Shown here: positions 40,141-47,816 of the stretch, piece by piece
How positions within the stretch are numbered: the stretch's first letter is position 1
Layout of the letters: every line of letters starts with the position of its first letter
Assembly (NCBI RefSeq): GCF_001905385.1
Contig: NZ_LIPF01000008.1
Location: 186,001-250,000, forward strand
Direction: 5' to 3'
From: Streptomyces sp. CB02414
Lineage (GTDB): Bacteria > Actinomycetota > Actinomycetes > Streptomycetales > Streptomycetaceae
Length of the DNA: 64,000 nt
Translations under genes and position numbers: made by a program
The notes under the pieces: generated by a model
The model's database searches: none
What the model was told of the DNA's origin: nothing
Seen by the model: only the letters and a program-made list of their open reading frames with translations

Positions 40141-41178
40141 ATGAACGCAACGAACCCCCAGGATTCTCAGCAGCCCGACCCGGGCCAGGTCATGGGAATT
40201 CTGTCCGGCTACTGGCAGACCAGGATGCTCATCACCGCGACCGAATCCGACCTGTTCACCCAGCTCTCGGGCACTTCGGCCACGGCGGCCGAGCTCAGCG
40301 AGCGCCTCGGCTACGTGATGCCCGGCGCCGGCGACTTCTTCCTCGCCCTGGCCGGCCTGGGTCTACTCGAATCGCAGGACGGACGGTACCGCAACTCCCC
40401 GGCCGCGGAACGGTTCCTGGTGCGCGGCCGCCCCGAATTCATCGGTGGCTACCTCCAGTTCTGCGACCGCGAACTGAATCCGGCGTGGGACGGCCTCGGC
40501 CAGTCGCTGCGTACCGGAAAGCCGCACAACGCTGCGGCCGTCGCAGGCAGCAATCCCTACCACTCGCTCTACGCCGACGAGGAGGCCACCGACTCCTTCC
40601 TCGCCAGCATGGACATGTTCAACACCCCGATCGCGGCCCGCGTCGCGGCCCTCGACTGGAGCCGGTACGAGTCCTTCGTCGACGTCGGCGGCGCCCGGGG
40701 CAACCTGGCGCACCACCTCGCCTGCGCACACCCGCACTTGAAGGCGGGCGTCTTCGATCTGCCCCAACTCGCCCGCGCCTTCGACAAGCACATGGCGGCC
40801 CTCGCGCCCGTCGAACCGATCACCTTCCACGGCGGCGACTTCTTCAGCGACCCGCTGCCCGGAGCCGACGCGCTGATCTTCGGTCACATCCTGCACAACT
40901 GGGGAACGGAAGACCGCCTCAAGCTGCTGCGGAGCGCCTACGACGCGGTGCGCCCCGGCGGGGCCGTGATCATCTACGACCCCATGGTGAGCGACGACAC
41001 CCCGCCGCTGTTCGCCGTGATGGCGAGCCTCAGCATGCTCGTCTGGTCGGCCGGCGGCCACGAGTACTCGGTCGAGGACTGCCACGGCTGGCTGAAGGAG
41101 GCCGGCTTCCGCCCCGAGACCGTAGGCCTCGCCAACTCCCAGGACGATGTCCTGATCATCGGTCACAAGGACCGTTGA
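40141..41178 (+). CDS. SAM-dependent O-methyltransferase (TcmO/DnrK type)
   Basis: Small-molecule O-methyltransferase of 345 residues. An N-terminal dimerisation winged helix (about 20-100) is followed by the SAM domain with FVDVGGARGNLAHHLACAHP near residue 180, VFDLPQLARAF, GADALIFGHILHNWGTEDRL and RPGGAVIIYDPMV. It resembles methyltransferases acting on aromatic polyketide hydroxyls. The ATG at 40141 has AGGAGGA upstream. First gene of a SARP-controlled operon that also carries metK, consistent with a demand for SAM. Confidence 0.9.
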   Translation: MNATNPQDSQQPDPGQVMGILSGYWQTRMLITATESDLFTQLSGTSATAAELSERLGYVMPGAGDFFLALAGLGLLESQDGRYRNSPAAERFLVRGRPEFIGGYLQFCDRELNPAWDGLGQSLRTGKPHNAAAVAGSNPYHSLYADEEATDSFLASMDMFNTPIAARVAALDWSRYESFVDVGGARGNLAHHLACAHPHLKAGVFDLPQLARAFDKHMAALAPVEPITFHGGDFFSDPLPGADALIFGHILHNWGTEDRLKLLRSAYDAVRPGGAVIIYDPMVSDDTPPLFAVMASLSMLVWSAGGHEYSVEDCHGWLKEAGFRPETVGLANSQDDVLIIGHKDR

Positions 41179-41212
41179 CCCCAGTCGCCCGGCCGGGCAG
41201 AAGGGCTCCGTC

Positions 41213-42970
41213 GTGCGTAAGGTGCTCATAGCCAACCGTGGCGAAATCGCTGTCCGTGTCGCTCGGGCGTGCCGGGATGCGGGGATCGCGAGCGTTGCCG
41301 TCTACGCGGATCCGGACCGGGACGCTCTGCATGTCCGCGCGGCCGACGAGGCGTTCGCGCTGGGCGGTGACACCCCGGCGGCCAGCTATCTGGACGTGGG
41401 CAAGGTGCTGCGGGCGGCCGAGGACACGGGCGCGGACGCGGTCCACCCGGGGTACGGGTTCCTTTCCGAGAACCCGGACTTCGCGCAGGCGGTGATCGAC
41501 GCGGGCCTTACGTGGATCGGCCCGCCGCCGCAGGCGATCCGGGACCTGGGTGACAAGGTCGCGGCCCGGCATATCGCGCAGCGTGCCGGTGCCGCGCTGG
41601 TCGCCGGCACCCCCGACCCGGTGGCGGGCGTGGACGAGGTCGTCGCGTTCGCCCGGGAGCACGGTCTGCCGATCGCGATCAAGGCCGCGTTCGGTGGCGG
41701 TGGGCGTGGCCTGAAGGTCGCCCGCACCCTGGAGGAGGTCCCCGAGGTGTACGAATCCGCGGTCCGCGAGGCGGTGGCCGCGTTCGGTCGGGGGGAGTGC
41801 TTCGTGGAGCGCTACCTGGACGAGCCCCGCCACGTCGAGACCCAGTGTCTGGCGGACAGCCACGGCAATGTGGTCGTGGTGTCCACCCGTGACTGCTCGC
41901 TGCAGCGCCGCCACCAGAAGCTGGTGGAGGAGGCCCCCGCCCCCTTCCTGACCCCGGAGCAGAACGCGGAGCTGTACGCGGCCTCGAAGGCGATCCTGAA
42001 GGAGGCCGGGTACGTCGGTGCGGGGACGGTGGAGTTCCTGGTCGGTCCGGACGGCACGGTCTCCTTCCTGGAGGTCAACACCCGTCTCCAGGTCGAGCAC
42101 CCGGTCACCGAGGAGGTCACCGGCATCGACCTGGTCCGGGAGATGTTCAGGATCGCCGACGGCGAGGCCCTCGGCTACGGCGACCCGGCGGTGCGCGGAC
42201 ACTCCTTCGAGTTCCGGATCAACGGCGAGGACCCGGGCCGGAACTTCCTGCCCGCCCCCGGCACCGTGACCGCCTTCGCCCCGCCCGCCGGTCCCGGTGT
42301 CCGCCTGGACGCGGGTGCGGAGACCGGAAGTGTGATCGGCCCGGCCTGGGACAGTCTGCTGGCCAAGCTGATCGTCACCGGCGCCACCCGTGACCAGGCC
42401 CTCCAGCGCGCCGCCCGCGCGCTTGCCGAGTTCAAGGTCGAGGGCGTGGCCACCGCCATCCCCTTCCACCAGGCCGTCGTGGCCCACCCCGCCTTCACCG
42501 GTGTCCCGTTCACGGTCCACACCCGCTGGATCGAGACCGAGTTCGTCAACACCATCGCCCCCTACGCCCCGGCCGGTGCGGTGGAGGCGGAGGAGGACGG
42601 GACCGGCCGCGAGACCATCGTCGTCGAGGTCGGCGGCAAGCGCCTCGAAGTGTCCCTGCCGTCCTCGCTGGGCACGTCCCTGGCCCGTAACGGGCTCGCC
42701 GCCGGAGCCAAGCCCAAGCGCCGCGCCGCGAAGAGGTCCGGCCCGACCGCCTCCGACGACACCCTGGCCTCCCCGATGCAGGGCACCATCGTCAAGGTCG
42801 CCGTCGAGGAGGGCCAGCACGTCCAAGAAGGCGAACTCATCGTCGTCCTGGAAGCCATGAAAATGGAGCAGCCCCTCAACGCCCACCGCACCGGCACCGT
42901 CGAGGGCCTCACCGCCGAGGTCGGCGTCTCACTCACCACCGGCGCCCCGATCTGCGAAATCAAGGACTGA
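41213..42970 (+). CDS. Acyl-CoA carboxylase alpha subunit (biotin carboxylase + BCCP, JadJ-like)
   Basis: Biotin carboxylase fused to biotin carrier, 585 residues. ATP-grasp core: KVLIANRGEIAVRVARAC at the start, GYGFLSEN, KAAFGGGGRGLKV, EVNTRLQVEHPVTE. The C-terminal carrier domain has the biotinylation motif EAMKMEQ near residue 550. Together with the beta (16049) and epsilon (17651) subunits it makes a full carboxylase for malonyl-CoA supply, as JadJ does in jadomycin clusters. GTG start at 41213. Third codon positions are slightly less extreme than in neighbours, as in highly expressed primary-metabolism genes, so it may be a duplicated housekeeping gene. Confidence 0.95.
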   Translation: MRKVLIANRGEIAVRVARACRDAGIASVAVYADPDRDALHVRAADEAFALGGDTPAASYLDVGKVLRAAEDTGADAVHPGYGFLSENPDFAQAVIDAGLTWIGPPPQAIRDLGDKVAARHIAQRAGAALVAGTPDPVAGVDEVVAFAREHGLPIAIKAAFGGGGRGLKVARTLEEVPEVYESAVREAVAAFGRGECFVERYLDEPRHVETQCLADSHGNVVVVSTRDCSLQRRHQKLVEEAPAPFLTPEQNAELYAASKAILKEAGYVGAGTVEFLVGPDGTVSFLEVNTRLQVEHPVTEEVTGIDLVREMFRIADGEALGYGDPAVRGHSFEFRINGEDPGRNFLPAPGTVTAFAPPAGPGVRLDAGAETGSVIGPAWDSLLAKLIVTGATRDQALQRAARALAEFKVEGVATAIPFHQAVVAHPAFTGVPFTVHTRWIETEFVNTIAPYAPAGAVEAEEDGTGRETIVVEVGGKRLEVSLPSSLGTSLARNGLAAGAKPKRRAAKRSGPTASDDTLASPMQGTIVKVAVEEGQHVQEGELIVVLEAMKMEQPLNAHRTGTVEGLTAEVGVSLTTGAPICEIKD

Positions 42971-43028
42971 CCCCCCGCCAAGCTCCGGATGTCAACGTCC
43001 GCCCGCCGCCACACCACGAGGAATCCGT

Positions 43029-44252
43029 ATGGCCACACGTCTGTTCACTTCGGAGTCCGTGACCGAGGGTCACCCCGACAAGATCGCCGACCAGATCAGC
43101 GACACCGTTCTCGACGCGCTTCTGCGTGCGGACCCCACCTCCCGTGTCGCCGTCGAGACGCTGATCACCACCGGTCTCGTGCACGTCGCCGGTGAGGTGA
43201 CCACCAAGGCATGGGTGGACATCCCCACCCTGGTCCGGAACAAGATCCTGGAGATCGGGTACGACTCCTCGAAGAAGGGCTTCGACGGTGCGTCCTGCGG
43301 CGTGTCGGTGTCGATCGGGTCGCAGTCCCCGGACATCGCGCAGGGTGTCGACTCGGCGTACGAGTCCCGGGTCGAGCGTGCCGCCGCAGGTGACGAGGGT
43401 GATGCGTTGGACAAGCAGGGCGCTGGTGACCAGGGGCTGATGTTCGGTTACGCGTCGGACGAGACACCGGAGCTGATGCCGCTGCCGGTTCACCTCGCTC
43501 ACCGGCTGTCGCGCCGGCTGACCGAGGTGCGCAAGAACGGTACGATCCCGTACCTGCGCCCGGACGGCAAGACGCAGGTCACGATCGAGTACGACGGTGA
43601 CAAGGCCGTCCGCCTGGACACGGTCGTAATCTCCTCGCAGCACGCCTCGGACATCAATCTGGAGTCGCTGCTGACGCCCGACGTTCGCGAGTTCGTCGTG
43701 GAGCACGTGCTGAACCAACTGGACGAGGACGGTCTCAAGCTCGACACCGACGGCCACCGGTTGCTGGTGAACCCGACCGGGCGATTCGAGATCGGTGGCC
43801 CGATGGGTGACGCCGGCCTGACCGGCCGGAAGATCATCATCGACACGTACGGCGGCATGGCCCGCCACGGCGGCGGCGCCTTCTCCGGCAAGGACCCGTC
43901 CAAGGTCGACCGCTCCGCCGCCTACGCCATGCGCTGGGTCGCCAAGAACGTCGTGGCCGCCGGCCTCGCCTCCCGCTGCGAGGTCCAGGTCGCCTACGCC
44001 ATCGGCAAGGCCGAGCCCGTCGGCCTCTTCGTCGAGACCTTCGGCACCCACACCGTCGAGACCGTGAAGATCGAGAAGGCGATCGACGAGGTCTTCGACC
44101 TCCGCCCGGCCGCCATCATCCGCGACCTCGACCTGCTCCGCCCGATCTATGCCCGGACCGCCGCCTACGGCCACTTCGGCCGCGAGCTGCCGGACTTCAC
44201 CTGGGAGCGCACCGACCGCGTGGACGAGCTGAAGAAGGCTGCGAAGAACTGA
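43029..44252 (+). CDS. metK: S-adenosylmethionine synthetase
   Basis: SAM synthetase of 407 residues: RLFTSESVTEGHPDKIADQI at the N-terminus, GAGDQGLMFGYASDE near 130, and the P-loop-like GGAFSGKDPSKVDRSAAYA near 280. Full length for the family. It is inside the right-arm operon, 58 bp after the carboxylase gene. Every streptomycete needs one metK; a cluster copy would be an extra SAM source for the four methyltransferases seen here (25748, 31367, 40141 and possibly others). Whether the genome has another copy is not visible. Confidence 0.97.
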   Translation: MATRLFTSESVTEGHPDKIADQISDTVLDALLRADPTSRVAVETLITTGLVHVAGEVTTKAWVDIPTLVRNKILEIGYDSSKKGFDGASCGVSVSIGSQSPDIAQGVDSAYESRVERAAAGDEGDALDKQGAGDQGLMFGYASDETPELMPLPVHLAHRLSRRLTEVRKNGTIPYLRPDGKTQVTIEYDGDKAVRLDTVVISSQHASDINLESLLTPDVREFVVEHVLNQLDEDGLKLDTDGHRLLVNPTGRFEIGGPMGDAGLTGRKIIIDTYGGMARHGGGAFSGKDPSKVDRSAAYAMRWVAKNVVAAGLASRCEVQVAYAIGKAEPVGLFVETFGTHTVETVKIEKAIDEVFDLRPAAIIRDLDLLRPIYARTAAYGHFGRELPDFTWERTDRVDELKKAAKN

Positions 44253-44271
44253 CTCGGAAGGACCCCCACCC

Positions 44272-45252
44272 GTGCGCATCGCCGTGACCGGCTCGATCGC
44301 CACCGACCATCTCATGGCCTACCGGGGCCGCTTCACCGAGCAGTTCCTTGGCGACCGGCTCGACCGAGTCTCGCTCTCCTTCCTCGCGGACAGCCTCGAA
44401 GTGCGCCACGGGGGAGTGGCCGCGAACATCTCCCTCGGCCTCGCCCGCCTCGGCGTCGCCCCCGTACTCGTCGGGGCCGCCGGCAAGGACTTCGCCGAGT
44501 ACGGCAGCTGGCTGCGCGACAACGGCGTGGACACCGCCCACGTCCATCTCAGCGAAACCCTCCACACCGCCCGTTTCGTGTGCACCACGGACCTCGACCA
44601 CAACCAGATCGCGACGTTCTACGCCGGCGCCATGACTGAGGCCGTCCACGCGACCCTGACATCCGTCCAGGAGCGTACCGGGCGGCTGGACCTGGCCCTG
44701 GTGGGCCCGAACGACCCCCGCGCGATGCTCCTTCTCACCCGCGAGTGCCGGCGTCTGGGCATCCCGTTCGCCGCCGACCCCTCCCAGCAGCTCGCCCGGC
44801 TGTCCGGCCCGGAGGCCCGCCGCCTGGTGCGCGGCGCCCGCTTCCTGTTCACCAACGAGTACGAGGCGGCCCTGCTCCAGGAGCGCACCGGCTGGACGGA
44901 GGAAGAGGTACTGCGCCAGGCCGGCGTCTGGCTGCTGACCCGTGGCGCGGCCGGGGTGGACATCGGCCGGTCCGGCCAGCCCTGGCTGCACGTCGACGCC
45001 GTCCCCACCACGGCCGTCGGCGAGCCGACGGGGGTCGGCGACGCCTTCCGCGCCGGTTTCCTCGCCGGCGTGGCCGGGGGATTGTCGTACGAGCCGGCGG
45101 CCCGGCTCGGATGCGCCCTGGCGACCGTGGTGCTCCAGGTCGTCGGCACGCAGGAGTACAAGCTGTCCGCCACCGAGATGCTGGCGAGCATCGAGGCGTC
45201 CTACGGCTCGGACGCCGTACGCGAGTTGGAGCCCCACCTTCCCTCGCTCTGA
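44272..45252 (+). CDS. PfkB-family kinase, adenosine-kinase-like
   Basis: Sugar/nucleoside kinase of 326 residues. N-terminal RIAVTGSIATDHLMAYRGRF and the PfkB signature region VGEPTGVGDAFRAGFLAGVA near residue 250 with the catalytic Asp. The sequence HGGVAANISLGLARLG is typical of actinomycete adenosine kinases. Directly after metK (19 bp). Adenosine is released when S-adenosylhomocysteine is broken down, so the pair could recycle methylation by-products. GTG start at 44272. Confidence 0.88.
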   Translation: MRIAVTGSIATDHLMAYRGRFTEQFLGDRLDRVSLSFLADSLEVRHGGVAANISLGLARLGVAPVLVGAAGKDFAEYGSWLRDNGVDTAHVHLSETLHTARFVCTTDLDHNQIATFYAGAMTEAVHATLTSVQERTGRLDLALVGPNDPRAMLLLTRECRRLGIPFAADPSQQLARLSGPEARRLVRGARFLFTNEYEAALLQERTGWTEEEVLRQAGVWLLTRGAAGVDIGRSGQPWLHVDAVPTTAVGEPTGVGDAFRAGFLAGVAGGLSYEPAARLGCALATVVLQVVGTQEYKLSATEMLASIEASYGSDAVRELEPHLPSL

Positions 45253-45273
45253 CCCGACCCCGAGGAGACGAAC

Positions 45274-46209
45274 ATGACGACGAGGGCTCCGCAACTCTCC
45301 TGCGGTGTACGCGAGATCACCCTGGACGCCGGAGGGGTCGCCCTCTCCGGCCTCCTCAGCGAGCCCGGGCACACCCGTGCCCGGGCGGTCGTCGTGGCCG
45401 TCCACGGCGGCGGCATGAACGCCGGCTACTTCGACGGCCAGGCCAGCCCCCAGCTGTCCCTGCTGACCCTGGGGGCGAGCCTCGGCTACACCGTCCTCGC
45501 CGTCGACCGCCCCGGATACCGCCGCTCGGCCCCCGAACTCCCCGCCGGGCAGCCCCTGGCCGCGCAGGGCAGGGCGCTGCGCGCGGCCCTGCGTGACTTC
45601 GCCTCCCGGTACGAAGTCGGCGCCGGGTTCTTCCTGCTCGCCCATTCCTACGGCGGCAAGGTCGCGCTGACCGCCGCTGCCGACCTGGAGGGCCGGGACC
45701 TGACCGGTCATGATCTGCTGGGCGTCGACATCTCGGGCTGCGGCCATCTCTACGCCGTCGAGCGTCACGACATTCCCGACTCCCCGGGGCATAGCGCGCC
45801 CGCCCGGCGCCAGTGGGCGAAGCACTGGGGCCCGCTGCGGCTCTACCCGCCGAACACCTTCCGTACGAGCGGGGCACTCGTCGCACCCATGCCGGCACAG
45901 GAAAGGGCCGACGCCGCCATGTGGCCCCGGCGCTTCCACGAGATCGCGCCGCGGGTCCGCGTACCGGTGCGGCTGACCTTCGCCGAGTACGAGGCGTGGT
46001 GGCGGCACGACGAGGCATCCCTGGCCGAACTGGCCGGTGCCTTCTCCGCCGCGCCGCGGGTCCTCGTCGAGCGGCAGCCGGACGCCGGCCACAACGTGAG
46101 CCTCGGCTGGGCGGCCCGCGCCTACCATCTGCGCGCGCTCGCCTTCCTGGAATCCTGTCTCGTGGCCCGCGAGGCGTCGCCCGCCCGGCGGCCGGCGGCG
46201 GTCTCCTGA
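45274..46209 (+). CDS. Alpha/beta-hydrolase
   Basis: Hydrolase of 311 residues. VVVAVHGGGMNAGYF near 40 forms the oxyanion region, the nucleophile elbow is LLAHSYGGKVALTA (Ser near residue 125), and the late DAGHNVSLGW holds the catalytic His. Acidic member lies probably in LTFAEYEAW. Lies between the kinase and an exporter in the right-arm operon. May act as a thioesterase or esterase on the polyketide or its acyl conjugates; not determinable. Confidence 0.85.
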   Translation: MTTRAPQLSCGVREITLDAGGVALSGLLSEPGHTRARAVVVAVHGGGMNAGYFDGQASPQLSLLTLGASLGYTVLAVDRPGYRRSAPELPAGQPLAAQGRALRAALRDFASRYEVGAGFFLLAHSYGGKVALTAAADLEGRDLTGHDLLGVDISGCGHLYAVERHDIPDSPGHSAPARRQWAKHWGPLRLYPPNTFRTSGALVAPMPAQERADAAMWPRRFHEIAPRVRVPVRLTFAEYEAWWRHDEASLAELAGAFSAAPRVLVERQPDAGHNVSLGWAARAYHLRALAFLESCLVAREASPARRPAAVS

Positions 46210-46213
46210 TCCG

Positions 46214-47572
46214 ATGCGCGAACGACTCCGCACCACCTTCCGTTCCCTGGCCGTCCGCAACTTCCGGCTCTTCGCCGCCGGTCAGATCGTCTCAGTGGCC
46301 GGCACCTGGATGATGGTCGTCGCGCAGGACTGGCTCGTGCTCTCCATGACGGGCGATTCCGCCACGGCCTTGGGCGTGGTGACCGCGCTCCAGTTCGCGC
46401 CGATGCTGGTGCTCACGCTGTACGGCGGACGGCTCGCCGACCGGTACGACAAACGGCTGCTGCTCACCCTGTGCAACCTTGCCTCCGGCGCGTACGCCGT
46501 CGTCCTCGCAGCCCTGGTCCTCGCCGGGGCGCTGGAACTGTGGCATCTCTATCTGTTCGCGTTCTGCCTCGGGACGGTCAACTCCGTCGAGGTGCCGACC
46601 CGCATGTCGTTCGTGAGCGAGATGGTCGGTCCGGAGCTGGTCCCCAACGCGTCGGCGCTGAGCGCCGCGTACTTCAACCTCGCCCGGGTCATCGGCCCGG
46701 CCCTCGCCGGTCTCGTCATCGCCGCCTGGGGGACGGGGCCGGTGATGGTCCTGAACGCCGCGAGCTATCTGGCCACCGTGACCGCGCTGCGGATGATGCG
46801 CCCGGCCGAGTTGCTGCGGGGCGGGCCGCCCAAGGGCCGGGTACGGGTCGTCGACGGGCTCCGGTACACCCGTTCACGCCCCGACCTGCTGCTCTGTCTG
46901 CTGCTCGTCGCACTGGTCAGTCTGTTCGGGCTCAACTTCCAGCTCACGATCCCGCTGCTCGCCCGCACCGTCTTCGACGCGGACGCGGCCTCGTTCGGGC
47001 TGCTCACCACAGCGTTCGCGGCCGGCTCCCTGCTGGCCGCCTTCGCCACTACCGCCCGCCGGGGCAGACCCTCCAGCCGTACGGTGACGGGCGCCGCGCT
47101 CGCATTCGGCGTCCTGGAGACGGCGACCGGCTGGGCCGCGGGCTTCGGGGAGGCGGTCGTCCTCCTCGCGCTCACCGGCTTCGCGTCGATCTGGTTCGCC
47201 CAGGCCGCGAACCACCGCGTCCAGCTCGGCTGCGACCCACGGTACCGGGGGCGCGTCCTCGCCCTCTACACGTTGATCCTCCAGGGCACCACTCCCCTGG
47301 GAGCCCTGCTCGTCGGCCGGCTCGCCGCGGACTTCGGTGCACGCAGCGCGCTGTACGGGGGCGGGCTCGCCTCGGTCGCCGCGGCCCTGTGTCTGCTGCT
47401 CGCCGGGCGCACCCGCGCATTCGGCGAGCGGCCTGGGAACGCGGTCGCGGCCGACCCGATCGCCGTGGGGGCGCGTCCGGAAAACGGCACGGTGGAGGTG
47501 AAGGGGGGAGACGGGGGCGCGGAAGAGCGAATCTCGCGCTCGACGAGCTCGCGCGGGCGGGCCATCGAGTAG
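46214..47572 (+). CDS. MFS exporter (EntS-like, MFS-3)
   Basis: Transporter of 452 residues with about 12 hydrophobic segments: FRSLAVRNFRLFAAGQIVSV at the start, motif A YGGRLADRYDKRLLLTLC, and NRVQLGCDPRYRGRVLALYT-like central loop (AANHRVQLGCDPRYRGRV). This is the EntS/MdfA-like group of siderophore and drug exporters. It begins 4 bp after the hydrolase stop. The C-terminal tail after residue 410 is low-complexity and polar, and its frame runs close to the integrase relic, so the natural C-terminus may have been altered by insertion. Confidence 0.87.
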   Translation: MRERLRTTFRSLAVRNFRLFAAGQIVSVAGTWMMVVAQDWLVLSMTGDSATALGVVTALQFAPMLVLTLYGGRLADRYDKRLLLTLCNLASGAYAVVLAALVLAGALELWHLYLFAFCLGTVNSVEVPTRMSFVSEMVGPELVPNASALSAAYFNLARVIGPALAGLVIAAWGTGPVMVLNAASYLATVTALRMMRPAELLRGGPPKGRVRVVDGLRYTRSRPDLLLCLLLVALVSLFGLNFQLTIPLLARTVFDADAASFGLLTTAFAAGSLLAAFATTARRGRPSSRTVTGAALAFGVLETATGWAAGFGEAVVLLALTGFASIWFAQAANHRVQLGCDPRYRGRVLALYTLILQGTTPLGALLVGRLAADFGARSALYGGGLASVAAALCLLLAGRTRAFGERPGNAVAADPIAVGARPENGTVEVKGGDGGAEERISRSTSSRGRAIE

Positions 47573-47633
47573 CCGTCACGCGCGGGGGCTTCGTCGGCGA
47601 TGATCTGTACCGAACACCGTCGTCGACCTGCGT

Positions 47634-47780
47634 ATGCGGCCGGGCCGGAAGGAGTCGTCGCCGACCATCACCCTCGACCACTACGCCCACTTCATGCCGG
47701 AGGCTGGGCAGAAGGGGTGCAGGGCGATCGATAGCCTTCTGGGGGAGCGGGAGAGGCCCCGTCCTGACTGCCCATCCTCT
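47634..47780 (+). pseudogene. Tyrosine-integrase C-terminal relic
   Basis: The translated stretch TITLDHYAHFMPEAG followed by AIDSLLGERE is the C-terminal end of actinomycete phage/ICE tyrosine integrases, including the catalytic Tyr (DHYAH). The upstream catalytic domain (HxLRH, R) is missing, and the frame stays open into the next gene. No tRNA or attachment repeat is visible nearby. It marks a former insertion at the right border of the cluster. The rest of the 47573-47816 gap has no recognisable content. Confidence 0.75.
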
Positions 47781-47816
47781 GGGCCGCGACACGGAAACAA
47801 CGAGGTGAGAGGCCAT

